DNA of 64,000 nt from Breznakiella homolactica (lineage in GTDB: Bacteria; Spirochaetota; Spirochaetia; Treponematales; Breznakiellaceae). The position numbers and the translations under genes are program-made. The stretch is from positions 248,001-312,000 of the forward strand of contig NZ_CP067089.2 in NCBI RefSeq assembly GCF_016616095.2. The letters run 5' to 3'. Of the stretch, positions 15,920 through 24,895 are shown one piece after another (positions within the stretch are counted from its first letter, which is position 1; each line of letters begins with the position of its first letter). The notes below the pieces were generated by a model. The model did no database searches. It worked only from the letters and a program-made list of their open reading frames with translations, and had not been told where the DNA came from.

Positions 15920-16094
15920 TGTCCGGCCCTCCTTATTCCGGGTATTCTAACAGAAACCCCCGGTTTAGTTTATCTGTTTGATTAATGGTATGCTGAGGGG
16001 TGAAGATTAAAGGGAGATTAATTTTTGGGGGCTGAATAGAGTTGTTCTATAACTGATACAGGACTATTAACTGGCTAAGTCTGTCTTCATGGTC

Positions 16095-16424
16095 TTACTC
16101 CCGCCTGATTGCCTCATACAGCTCCCGCCGCCTTTTAAGGGAATACCGCGTAAGAACGTAGGTAAGTACAGCGAAAAAACCAAAGAGCGTAAACACCGCG
16201 AGCGCGCCGCCCGGATTTGCGGAGCTTCTTCCAAAGAGAATACCCAAAAAGGGCCACAGCCCCAGAGCAAGAAATACAAGGCTGACGCATCTGCACGCTG
16301 TCCGCATTCTTTGCGGGTGGGTATCCCGCTTTTCTTCATGCCGGCGTCCCCTGTATTCGTAATCGTAGTCCCGGCCCATGCGGTGCCCCTTGCTGTCGGT
16401 AATAGTGATTTTTGCTTTTTCCAT
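16095..16424 (-). CDS. Small membrane protein of unknown function
   Basis: A 109-residue protein with a hydrophilic, Arg/Asp/Tyr-rich N-terminus (about 45 residues) and two membrane spans (about 46-66 and 75-92), ending in a basic tail. I recognise no family. It starts 11 bases after the 244-residue membrane gene and is probably co-transcribed with it at the end of the ankyrin/WGR unit. A function cannot be inferred. Confidence 0.65.
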   Translation of the reverse strand: MEKAKITITDSKGHRMGRDYDYEYRGRRHEEKRDTHPQRMRTACRCVSLVFLALGLWPFLGILFGRSSANPGGALAVFTLFGFFAVLTYVLTRYSLKRRRELYEAIRRE

Positions 16425-16435
16425 ACTCTGCTCCG

Positions 16436-17170
16436 TTATTTTGAATTCGGCCTGATAACAAGGTCAGCGCTCATACCGTACCGCCGGTCCTTGAAAGGAA
16501 CGGAGACATCCTGCAGCGTGTGTGAGCCGCTTGAATGGTTGTACATGTACCGGCTGAACCGCTGGGGCTCTCCCCCGAACATGGCGTCCGAAAGGTTAAA
16601 GCTCCGGGCAATCCCGGGCCTGTCCTTAAGTTTCTCCCAGCCGCCGGGTTTCTTTTCCGCGCTCCTGAGGGCGTAGATAAACTCATCTTCAACTTTTGTT
16701 ATTTTAAACGCGGTCCGGTACTCGGTGGTCCAGTCATCCGGGTCTTCCCGGTCAAGGGCGATAACAATGTCTCCGGCTTTTGGTTCGGCGAAGTACAGGG
16801 TCTGCTGTTCCTCGAGGTTCCGTTTCGAAGCTCCGGACGCAATACCCCAGATAAACAGCGCGGCGAGGAAGACCAGCAGGGAAGGGGCGAGCCATCCGTA
16901 GCGCAGCCAGCTTCCCGCGTTCGCGAGGAGACGGTCCCCTTCGTCCTTCATCTTTTCGCTCCAGAGTTCTACGGGTATACTCTGTCCGCTTTCCTGGCTG
17001 CAGGCCTCCACCGCCGCCCGCCGGCAGAGTACCGGCAGGATAAAAAAGATGGTCACATACCGCCGCTGGGACCTGAGCCAAACTCCGCTCCCGCCGGTCA
17101 GCGGGTCCCGTTCGTTTTCAAGAAACTTTTCTTCATATATCTTTGTTTTTAAACCGTAGGTAATTACCAT
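16436..17170 (-). CDS. Membrane-anchored protein of unknown function
   Basis: A 244-residue protein with a hydrophobic segment near residues 38-53 and a clear membrane span near residues 93-113 (WLAPSLLVFLAALFIWGIAS). The soluble C-terminal half contains GDIVIALDREDPDDWTTEYRTAFKITKVEDEFIYALRS split over two strands. That half looks like a small beta domain. No family recognised. It lies 212 bases downstream of the large ankyrin gene; that gap holds only a weak hairpin (GGCG/CGCC near 17205). Confidence 0.6.
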   Translation of the reverse strand: MVITYGLKTKIYEEKFLENERDPLTGGSGVWLRSQRRYVTIFFILPVLCRRAAVEACSQESGQSIPVELWSEKMKDEGDRLLANAGSWLRYGWLAPSLLVFLAALFIWGIASGASKRNLEEQQTLYFAEPKAGDIVIALDREDPDDWTTEYRTAFKITKVEDEFIYALRSAEKKPGGWEKLKDRPGIARSFNLSDAMFGGEPQRFSRYMYNHSSGSHTLQDVSVPFKDRRYGMSADLVIRPNSK

Positions 17171-17382
17171 TTAAACTGCTTCTCCTTTGATGTTTAACTT
17201 TAAAACGGCGGCGTTTACACGCCAGTTTTTATCTGTTGGTTTTTCGTGTTATATTCTGTCTTTTCTATGAGCGGCTCCGCGCGGGAGATAACGTCAGCAA
17301 TCACCAGGCTGTTGTCCCCGGGTTCAACTAAACGCTCTATAAAAGGAAAACGCCCAGATGGAGCTGTGTAAATTCCATTGCC

Positions 17383-19020
17383 TCAGCCCCGTCCCATTTT
17401 GCCCACAAGAAACTGGCCCAGTGTCTCGTTGCCCGCCGCCAGGGCGTAATCCATGGCAGTCTTCTGTTCGCCGTTGGCGTAATCCGGCAGCGGGTCTCCG
17501 AAGTCAAAGAGGTTCTGGGCCATCTCAAAGGCGAGGCCAAAGTCCTTGACCGTCGCCGCGTAAATCAGCGGGGTGTTGCCGTTGTTGTCCTTCGCCGAAA
17601 CATCCGCGCCTTTTTCCAGAAGCAGCATCTGTACCTCCGGGTAGTTGTCCATGAAGCTTCCGCAGGCAAACATGAGCGGCGTCTGGCCGTAACGGTTTGA
17701 GCGGTTCGGGTCCGCGCCTTCCTTTAAGAGCGCCTTGATAATAAGCAGCCGCAGGCTGTCGTGGGCGCGGTAGGTTTCAAAACTGCCGGCCCCGCTCATG
17801 TTGGGATAGCTGTCGCCGTTGGGCGCCGAGCATGCCCAGGAAAGGGGGGTGTTCTCGTGGCCGTCAATCTTTCCGTTGATATCAAACCCGGCTTCCTTCA
17901 TGGCCTTTACTATTTTTCCGGGAATGTTCTTTTTAAAGAGCCAGATAGGATAATTGAAACGGTTTTCAGCGGCAAAGAACCACGCGAAGGCGCCCAGGCC
18001 GTCCCCGGTTTTGAGGTTGGGATCTATGCCTTTTTTAAGCAGCAGCTCCGCTGCCTCCAGGTCGTAGGCGCGGCAGGCCGCGGCCAGGGCGGTGCCCTGG
18101 GCCCCGTTTTCAATCTCATCAAAGCTGTTGATGTCGGCCCCCAGCTCAAGGAGCGCCTCGATGGCGTCGGGCATTCCCCAGAGCGCGGCTTTCTGGAGGG
18201 TCATGCCGCCGGCGCGCAGGCGGAGTTTTTCTTCCGGCGTGTCCTCCCCGGTGAGTGTGCCTTTGACCAGGGCGCAGAGCGCCGGGAGCCGGTCCTGTCC
18301 GAAGAGTTCAAAGGCGGTTTTACCGTCGCTGTTAAGCTGCTCCGGATCAACGCCGTTTTCCATAAACGCCTTGACCGCTATCATGGCCGCTTCCATGACG
18401 GTATTGAGCTTTTCCCGCTGGTTCTCCATAAGGCGGGTCGCTTCTTTCTTCTGGCTTTCGGAGTACTCATCGGGCTCGATGGTTTCTTTATAATACCGCG
18501 TCCGTAACTCGTTCATGGACCGGGCGTAGGGGCTGATGACCCGGTGGGCCAGATGGAGCCCGGTGTTGTTCTCGGAATCGCTGCGGTTCATGGTGACGTT
18601 ACGGGAAGCCATAACCTCAAGGTAGCGGCATTTGAGGATCCTCGCCGCCCGGAGGTACGGGGTAAGTCCCTGCTTGTCCTTGCGCTGGGGGTTGGCCTTA
18701 TGGTCAAGAAAGGCGTTGATTATCAGGGGTATCTGTTCCAGCGGTTTAAGAAAGCTTTCGATTTCATTATAGTAGACCGGTGTATTGAACGGGTCGGCGT
18801 ATTCATGCAGGGGAGTGAGGCCGTTGTTGTCCTCCTGGTTCGGGTCGGCCCCTGCCTCAAGCAGATACCGGACAACCGCCGGGTCTTTCCAGATGGCCTT
18901 GTGCAGCAGGGTTTCCCCGTGTTCGTTCCGTATTGTTTTATCCGGAAGGGCCTTCAAAGCTTCAATAATTTCGTCTGTACTCTTATCCCATATTTTATCA
19001 TCAAGTCCCGCGAATCCCAT
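17383..19020 (-). CDS. Ankyrin-repeat protein (545 aa)
   Basis: At least ten ankyrin repeats in two blocks. The N-terminal block begins GETLLHKAIWKDPAVVRYLLEAGADPN; a helical insert (about 150-260) follows; the C-terminal block begins GGMTLQKAALWGMPDAIEALLELGADIN and runs to the end. There is no signal peptide, membrane span or catalytic domain, so it is likely a cytoplasmic binding scaffold. It is a clear paralogue of the 538-residue protein at 29141-30757, sharing the start, spacing and final DFGDP..DYAN(N)GEQKTA-type segment. GGAG precedes the ATG, and it follows three paralogous small genes in the same operon. Its target is unknown. Confidence 0.88.
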   Translation of the reverse strand: MGFAGLDDKIWDKSTDEIIEALKALPDKTIRNEHGETLLHKAIWKDPAVVRYLLEAGADPNQEDNNGLTPLHEYADPFNTPVYYNEIESFLKPLEQIPLIINAFLDHKANPQRKDKQGLTPYLRAARILKCRYLEVMASRNVTMNRSDSENNTGLHLAHRVISPYARSMNELRTRYYKETIEPDEYSESQKKEATRLMENQREKLNTVMEAAMIAVKAFMENGVDPEQLNSDGKTAFELFGQDRLPALCALVKGTLTGEDTPEEKLRLRAGGMTLQKAALWGMPDAIEALLELGADINSFDEIENGAQGTALAAACRAYDLEAAELLLKKGIDPNLKTGDGLGAFAWFFAAENRFNYPIWLFKKNIPGKIVKAMKEAGFDINGKIDGHENTPLSWACSAPNGDSYPNMSGAGSFETYRAHDSLRLLIIKALLKEGADPNRSNRYGQTPLMFACGSFMDNYPEVQMLLLEKGADVSAKDNNGNTPLIYAATVKDFGLAFEMAQNLFDFGDPLPDYANGEQKTAMDYALAAGNETLGQFLVGKMGRG

Positions 19021-19032
19021 ACTGTTTCTCCT

Positions 19033-19647
19033 TTAGAATGTAACTTTAATGCAGCCGGAAAAATCCCGCTCCCCATTGCCCGGCTCAGGCAGCCAGAGGA
19101 TGGTCCGTTCGATTTCGTCTTCGTCTAAATCAAGAAACCGGACTCTGTCTCGGTAGGTCTGCGAGAAGTCCCAGAGATGGATGCAGGACTCCGGGAACAC
19201 GATCTCCTGGTCTTTGGCGAGCGGTGTTTCACCGAGGGCTTTTGCCAGCAGCTTTACGGCGTCTTCCGGCTCCATGTCAAAGAGGTTTTCCCCTTTGCAG
19301 GTAAGAGTATCCAGCTCCCATACCGCCATGATCTCAGTGAGGCTGTCGTTAACAAAGGTAAGCTGAAGGCAGCTGCTCTGCCTCGGCTCCATATAGATGA
19401 CCTCTTTGTTTTTGTAGGTCTCCTCCAGGCCTTTTCTGATGCTCTCCCGGCTCTCCTGGTCCATATCATCCAGAAAGGGGCCCATATTTTCCTCAAAATC
19501 CTCATAAGTGGTTGTCCGTTTGATCCGCATTTCCCGCTCGCCGTAGATGCTGTCAAAACCCCTGACCTCATCGCTGGTCATGCCGAAGCGGATTTTTCCC
19601 AGTCCCCTGCGGGGAATGATTTCCCAGTCGCCGTATTCTTCCTTCAT
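19033..19647 (-). CDS. Unknown protein, 'GLG-RFGMT' family, paralogue 1
   Basis: A 204-residue soluble protein. Its N-terminus has WEIIPRRGLGKIRFGMTSDE followed by GFDSIYG, a pattern repeated in the next two genes upstream. The middle has a beta strand YMEPRQSSCLQLTFVND and the end is a strand-rich region with repeated acidic residues. I do not recognise a named domain. Small paralogues in tandem beside a SUKH-domain gene are typical of immunity-protein clusters, but that role is inference. The gene starts one base after the stop of paralogue 2. Confidence 0.75.
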   Translation of the reverse strand: MKEEYGDWEIIPRRGLGKIRFGMTSDEVRGFDSIYGEREMRIKRTTTYEDFEENMGPFLDDMDQESRESIRKGLEETYKNKEVIYMEPRQSSCLQLTFVNDSLTEIMAVWELDTLTCKGENLFDMEPEDAVKLLAKALGETPLAKDQEIVFPESCIHLWDFSQTYRDRVRFLDLDEDEIERTILWLPEPGNGERDFSGCIKVTF

Positions 19648-19648
19648 G

Positions 19649-20209
19649 TTATTTGTCCCCCGTAACCTTCATCTCAACGTATCCGGTATAATCCTGTTTT
19701 TCGTGAGGCTCTGCCCGCCAGGAAACGCTCCGCACATAGGCCGGGTCGCTCTTGCGGAATTTATGGACCCAGGCAAACACGGTAGCCCGTTCGCCGTAAT
19801 CGTATTCCGTGTAGTTGTACATATAGACGCAGGACCGGGGAAAGATGAGATAGTCGTCTTTGGCCACAGGGGGTTCCTCCATCTTTTTTGATATTCTCCT
19901 TACCACTATTTGCGGGTACGCGGGAATTTCCTTTCCGTCAAACCGGAGCTTGTCCCAGAACTTCGGCGCCTTAAAGCGCATGTCCCACAGTATCTGGAGC
20001 TCGATAAGTTTGTTGTCCATATAATCCATCCGGAGCATGCTCTCCTGCCGGTACTCGGTAATGATTCCGCGGCGCTCCATGGGCTTGCCGTCGTGTTTGC
20101 CGTAGATTTTGTCAAAGCCGCCGACCTCTTCGCTGGTCATGCCGAACCGCAGGTGTCCCAATCCAATCAGGGGAATGATTTCCCAGTCGCTGTATTGTTT
20201 GTCCGCCAT
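19649..20209 (-). CDS. Unknown protein, 'GLG-RFGMT' family, paralogue 2
   Basis: A 186-residue relative of its two neighbours: DWEIIPLIGLGHLRFGMTSE, then GGFDKIYG, and ending DYTGYVEMKVTGDK. It is shorter in the middle than paralogue 1. GAGG before the ATG and one-base spacing on both sides show tight translational coupling within the operon. Divergence between the three copies is high outside the N-terminal signature, so they may recognise different partners. Confidence 0.75.
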   Translation of the reverse strand: MADKQYSDWEIIPLIGLGHLRFGMTSEEVGGFDKIYGKHDGKPMERRGIITEYRQESMLRMDYMDNKLIELQILWDMRFKAPKFWDKLRFDGKEIPAYPQIVVRRISKKMEEPPVAKDDYLIFPRSCVYMYNYTEYDYGERATVFAWVHKFRKSDPAYVRSVSWRAEPHEKQDYTGYVEMKVTGDK

Positions 20210-20210
20210 A

Positions 20211-20780
20211 TCAGTCCTCCAAAAGTTTCAGTTCCGTATATTCATCAAAGTTGTCGCGCTGAATATTCTCCGCCCGGCTGCTCCAGGTGACCGACCTGCC
20301 GTCCCTGTCGTCGTAGAGACTCACCTTTGATTTGGGGAACACCGTGTCCGGGCCTTCCCGGAAGGGGTTTTCCCCGAGGTGTTTCGCCAGGGCGCGCAGT
20401 ATGGTATCGATATGTGTTTTTTTCCTGTGTACGGCAGCGCCGTCGATGTTGAAGTACCTGCAGCCGTCGTCGGTCGTAATCTCAAAGAGGTGTCCCTCGT
20501 AATAGCTGAGCTGGAGCGTGCTTGAAAGGTATTCCGTATAGGTCTTTGCGAGAAAGGCTTCTGTCTGCCGTTCCCGCTCAGCCAGCTCATCCCGGTTTGG
20601 CCAATTGGCGATGGCTTTTTCCCAGATGGCGATCTCCTCCTCCGAGTGCGCCCAGGAATGTTCCGAGCGTACGGCGCCGTATATATCATCAAACTGCCGT
20701 ATTTCCTCTGGTGTCATGCCGAAGCGCAAGCTGCCAAGCCCGTCTTTGCGGAATGCCCAGTCTTTTTCTTTTGCGGCCAT
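20211..20780 (-). CDS. Unknown protein, 'GLG-RFGMT' family, paralogue 3
   Basis: A 189-residue third copy: DGLGSLRFGMTPEEIRQFDDIYG is shared with the downstream two in a diverged form. The ATG at 20780 is chosen because CGGAG lies eight bases upstream; earlier in-frame ATGs at 20804 and 20819 overlap the preceding gene. The centre is more helical (EREROTE-like charged stretch) than in the other copies. Function unknown. Confidence 0.72.
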   Translation of the reverse strand: MAAKEKDWAFRKDGLGSLRFGMTPEEIRQFDDIYGAVRSEHSWAHSEEEIAIWEKAIANWPNRDELAERERQTEAFLAKTYTEYLSSTLQLSYYEGHLFEITTDDGCRYFNIDGAAVHRKKTHIDTILRALAKHLGENPFREGPDTVFPKSKVSLYDDRDGRSVTWSSRAENIQRDNFDEYTELKLLED

Positions 20781-20793
20781 GGTTTTCTCCGTT

Positions 20794-22614
20794 TTAGGTT
20801 TCATTATTTTCAATAACACTTACGCCGTCCGGGGTGTACCGCAGCAAACTGAGGAAGGAATCAAAGTCATCTGCCATAACCATTACAAGTCCCCATTCTT
20901 CGTCTTCTATGGCTTCCGTTATCTTTTCAAGACAGGTCTCATCGTTTAAATCAACGGAGCCGGTGTCCATGCTGATTTTAAGTTCCTCAATCAGGCCATC
21001 CATATCGTGGGGGGCGATCTCATGGTCAATCATAACGATCCGGCCCTTGTGTTTTCCCCGGCGGATTTCCGCAAAGGGATTGCCTCCGGGGTCATTTCCG
21101 ATATAGGTGAAGAAATGTTTTAAGGGATCTTCCGCAAAAGAGTTGTTGGCCTCAAAATCGCTGTAATCATCGCCGCTGTGTACGCCATAGAGGATCTGGA
21201 TAGTTTCCCGGGGCTCAGTACTCTCCGATTCAGAGAGCTTGAAATATTTCCCCTGCGGGTCTTCAGCCTGAATCGCGTCAATGCCCCGCAGGCCGTTCTG
21301 GGTCCGCAGGAAAGAGGCGTACTGGGAGGAAAAGTTGTATTTCTTCTTAAGTATGTTCACTTCGGTTTCTGCGGGAAGCCTGTATCCAAGAGGATTGGGA
21401 AACACAATATTGGAAACGGGGCCGGAGCCACGCGCTGGTTCCGGCTTGGGCTCGGCGGAAACTTCCTGCACTTCGGTATAGCCTTTTTTAAGTTTTGACT
21501 TAATAAGTTTGTCAGCCTCTTTTTTAGCCGCCTCTTCGGAATCAAAACTCTTTTCCTGACGCTGGCCCTTGGTGCCGGCTTTGCCGAAGGTAACGGTAAG
21601 GGAAGTCCCGTTCCGCTGTACGCTTCAGAATTTATGGGAGCTTTCATCGCTGTACGCAAGGTGTTTTGCAGGTCCGGCAGCTTCCGCGTTTTTTTCTGCG
21701 GCTTCTCTTTTTTCAAGTTCCGTAATCGTGTTTTTCATCAGAAGGTCGACCCGGCCGTCAGCGCCCAGATGCTCATACTCGGGGTCTTTCATAAAAACCT
21801 TGACGGCCTCAAGGTTAGGCAGATCCCCGTTGGTCGCCAGGGTCATGTACGCCCATTTGCCGTGGGCCCGCTCACTGCTGATGCCGAAGGCGCTGGCCTG
21901 TTTCATGACCCGGTTAACATAGCGGCGCAGCTGGTCATCCGTCATGGAGGCGGTCTTTTCCTTCGCCACATCCCGCAGGTAGGCGGCGATGTGGAACAGG
22001 GCGCAGTCAAGGTAGTTTTCGCAGATGGGCATACAGGAGCCGTAGCAGGTATAGTACACACTGCCTGCGCCGGCCGGCGGGTCGATGAGCGGCATTGCGT
22101 CATTATCATCGAGAAAAACGGTAAACAGGGGTTCCCGGGTCGCCGCCTCATAGAAGGGGCGCATCACTTTTTCCGCAATCTCCTCCTCCGGGTAAAAGGG
22201 GACTTCGAGGGCGCCGGCAAGACTCTTGAGCTCATCCTCGTTATACCGCTGGAGGTTATCCGCCACCGCTTTTTCCAGGGCCTCATCGCTCTCATACATA
22301 TCGCTGTCCGTGGGCCACTCAAAAACGGCGAGCAGTTCCGGCACATTGATGATATAGGTCAGGAAGTCCTCCATCGATTCCGCGACCCGTCCGGCGATCC
22401 ATTCCCGGTCGCTGAAAAAGCCGACGCTGCCGTCCTCCAGGAGGTAACATTTATCCTCGTTTTCTTCGTGCCGGGCAAAGACTTTTCCCTCAAGGCTGTG
22501 TTCAAAATGTTCTTCCATCGGCCGGTCAAATTTTTTAAGGATATCAATATTGCAGAGTATCGAAAGCTGTTTGGCAAGCTCCTTGTGGGAACGCATTTTT
22601 TTAAGATGATCCAT
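20794..22614 (-). pseudogene. WGR-SUKH domain protein interrupted by in-frame TGA
   Basis: Two open segments lie in the same frame and are separated only by a TGA at 21625-21627. Before it comes a 329-residue helical region of unknown family (start MDHLKKMRSHK, good GGGGGAAG site). The TGA falls at the conserved first Trp of a WGR domain: ...HKF(stop)SVQRNGTSLTVTFGKAGTKGQ. The WGR domain continues to KKGYTEV and is followed by a SUKH (SMI1/KNR4) domain ending near 20794. The intact protein would have about 606 residues. TGG to TGA is a single transition. Either the gene is freshly broken or there is readthrough; the short form could also be made alone. It heads the operon with the three paralogues and the ankyrin gene. 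Confidence 0.8.
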
Positions 22615-22832
22615 GGTCTTCCCCCGGTTTTGTAAAGCGATAAAATCAAATTATCGTGGATATCCCGAAAACACAAACCGTTTTGGGGCGGAAGTGCAGG
22701 AAGGACAAGAGAAAGTTCCTTGATGTATACCGGACGGAGTGAGTTTTTGCCGCTGCTTCGTGTCCGCAGCGGCTGTATCGTGGTGTAAAACCGGAAAAGA
22801 ACCGTTGATTCCGGCGGGGGATGTATGGTTTC

Positions 22833-22872
22833 AAAAAAAACAGTGTGCCGTCGGGCACACTGTTTATACAGC
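22833..22872 (-). terminator. Terminator of the oleate hydratase gene
   Basis: On the minus strand, AACAGTGTGCC/GGCACACTGTT with a three-base loop, followed by eight Ts. It begins 12 bases past the gene's stop. Confidence 0.85.
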
Positions 22873-22883
22873 AAATTGTCTGT

Positions 22884-24656
22884 TTACATCAAATGGTTTT
22901 CCTCAAACATATCTCCGATGTAGGTATTCTTCCATTTTTTGACAAAGTGTTTTACCACCTCCCGTTCCACAAAGGGCAGATCCATTTCCACCAGTTTCTT
23001 TCGGTCGGAAAGGAAGTAGATTGAATTGGCGATGGTACGGAGGTCATAGGCGGAAGCGAAGGTTTCCGGTACGCCCCGTTCCACATCCAGCAGCTGGTAT
23101 ACCGCTTCCATAGCGGTGCGCACGGAGTATTCGGTGGTGAACACCGTATCCCGCACGGTCTCCGCGAAGTTGCCGATAAAGGCCAGGTTCTTTGAACCCT
23201 TGGGAATGACCAGGGGCCGGTCGCCGTACTTGCGCAGCATGAAATAGGACGTGATGTAGGGCATGTACACCGGAATCACGGTGCAGGAGTTTTTGGCGAA
23301 GCTGTCGATCTCGTTCTCCGGCATACCGAGATGGTAGAGCAGTTCCTTGGCGATTTCCTCGCCGCTGCACTGTTCTATCGGTTTCTTGACGTAATTGCCC
23401 GGGGTATTCGACAAGAGGCCGTACACCCAGGTAATGGTCTGCTCATCTTTCTGTTCTTTAAAATGGGGCTGCCGGTGGGTGGCGAAACTCATCAGCCAGT
23501 TGGAGTCTTTGATGGTGATGATGCCGCCGGAGACAATCTTCCCGGTGCGCAGCTTCCGTTTGGTCAGCTTCTCGATATACGGTTCAATGTCTTTATTCTG
23601 CCAGGTAACGGTGGCCGATATAAACCAGCTTTCCGGCGGCAGGTTGTCGCAGAACACGCCGGGATTACCGAACTCAGGGGACTTTTCCGCCAGCTTCTTC
23701 CACAGCTTCCAGCTGCCGCCCAGATCTTTGGTAGGCGGGGCGGGGGTATGGTGGTCACCGTAGGTGGAACTTTCGGTGATGGACCCGTTGGTGACAAAAA
23801 CCAGGTCGTTTTCCGTAAGAGGAATTTCCTTGCGCGCTCCCTTCAGGGTGTAAATGATTTTTTTAGCGGTTTTGGTCCCGGAGCTGAGGTCCATTTCGAT
23901 ATCCTCAACCATCGCCTCATACTCAAAGTGGACGCCATTGTCTTTCAAAAAGGCGATCATGGGTTTTACCAGGGATTCGTACTGGTTGTACCGGGTGAAC
24001 TTAAGGACGGTAAAATCCGGCAGTCCTTTAATGTGGTGCACAAAGCGCATAATGTACCGGCGCATCTCAATGGCGGAGTGCCATTTCTCAAAGGCGAACA
24101 TGGTGCACCAGTACAGCCAGAAGTTGGAATCAAAAAAGTCTTTGGTAAAGACATCCTCAATTTTTTTGCCCTCCAGGGTATTTTCCGAAGCCATCCAGAG
24201 CTCCACCAGTTCCTTCTGGGCCTTTTTGTTCAGGGTGAAATGGCCGTCATCGGGTGCCCGCTGGCCCCGGTTTTGGATAATGCGGCAGTTGGAAGAGTTG
24301 GGATCGTCCCGGTCCAGCCAGTAGAACTCGTCCAGAACCGAAGCGTCCTTTACTTCCAGGGAAGGCACCGAGCGGAACAGGTCCCACAGGCACTCAAAAT
24401 GGTTTTCCATTTCCCGGCCGCCCCGGGTTACAAACGCGTCGGGGGGTACCGGTTTGCCGTCAAGGGAGCCCCCCGGCACGGGCAGTTCTTCCAGAACGTG
24501 TATCCTGTTTCCTTTCATGTGCCCGTCGCGGATCAGGAAAATCGCCGCCGCCAGGCCCGCCAGGCCCCCGCCCACCAGGTAGGCCGATTTATCATCAACC
24601 CCCTTCGGCTTTCTGGGACGGGCAAATGCCTCGTAGTTTCCGTTTGTGTATCGCAT
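22884..24656 (-). CDS. ohyA: Oleate hydratase
   Basis: A 590-residue FAD-dependent fatty-acid double-bond hydratase (the 'myosin-cross-reactive antigen' family), which adds water to oleate or linoleate to give 10-hydroxy acids and often detoxifies unsaturated fatty acids. The start [19 protein letters not shown] and the dinucleotide-binding [20 protein letters not shown] (about 22-40) are characteristic. The ATG at 24656 has GAGAGGAG upstream; an earlier ATG at 24692 lacks one. It is probably monocistronic, with its own terminator, between the two ankyrin operons. Family assignment is firm. Confidence 0.95.
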   Translation of the reverse strand: MRYTNGNYEAFARPRKPKGVDDKSAYLVGGGLAGLAAAIFLIRDGHMKGNRIHVLEELPVPGGSLDGKPVPPDAFVTRGGREMENHFECLWDLFRSVPSLEVKDASVLDEFYWLDRDDPNSSNCRIIQNRGQRAPDDGHFTLNKKAQKELVELWMASENTLEGKKIEDVFTKDFFDSNFWLYWCTMFAFEKWHSAIEMRRYIMRFVHHIKGLPDFTVLKFTRYNQYESLVKPMIAFLKDNGVHFEYEAMVEDIEMDLSSGTKTAKKIIYTLKGARKEIPLTENDLVFVTNGSITESSTYGDHHTPAPPTKDLGGSWKLWKKLAEKSPEFGNPGVFCDNLPPESWFISATVTWQNKDIEPYIEKLTKRKLRTGKIVSGGIITIKDSNWLMSFATHRQPHFKEQKDEQTITWVYGLLSNTPGNYVKKPIEQCSGEEIAKELLYHLGMPENEIDSFAKNSCTVIPVYMPYITSYFMLRKYGDRPLVIPKGSKNLAFIGNFAETVRDTVFTTEYSVRTAMEAVYQLLDVERGVPETFASAYDLRTIANSIYFLSDRKKLVEMDLPFVEREVVKHFVKKWKNTYIGDMFEENHLM

Positions 24657-24849
24657 TTTTAACTCCTCTCTACAGCCCCATTGCGAGGCCATAATTTTTA
24701 ATTAATATAAATATAGTATAAATTATATAGAAAGACACGTTAATTTACTTTTTTGTTGTGAAGATCCGGAGGCCGCCCTGGCCGCGGGATTCTATGCTTT
24801 TGCGGCGGTTCCTGCCATTGTATAATTGATTACGAAAAAAGGAGCTGAA

Positions 24850-24895
24850 ATGGAAGAAATGGCTGCGAAGGTATTTGATTTTACCCTGTTTGCCT
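24850..24895 (+). pseudogene. Start fragment of a SAM-methyltransferase gene
   Basis: A good promoter element (TATAAT near 24820) and AAGGAG precede an ATG whose first 14 or so codons (MEEMAAKVFDFTL) match the start of the methyltransferase at 62319 ([13 protein letters not shown]). The match then stops and the sequence enters the 3' end of the convergent gene. This is a truncated copy left by a deletion. Confidence 0.65.

Noticed and set aside
21625..21627. TGA as Sec or as a recoded Trp codon genome-wide
   Set aside because: TGA ends many normal genes in the window, and no SECIS-like hairpin is evident; a point mutation is simpler.
21634..22635. 333-codon plus-strand open frame
   Set aside because: Antisense of the WGR-SUKH gene; the minus-strand frame has domain matches and a ribosome site.
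23331..24662. 443-codon plus-strand open frame
   Set aside because: Exact antisense of the oleate hydratase gene, whose family match is firm. Long antisense frames are common at this GC.
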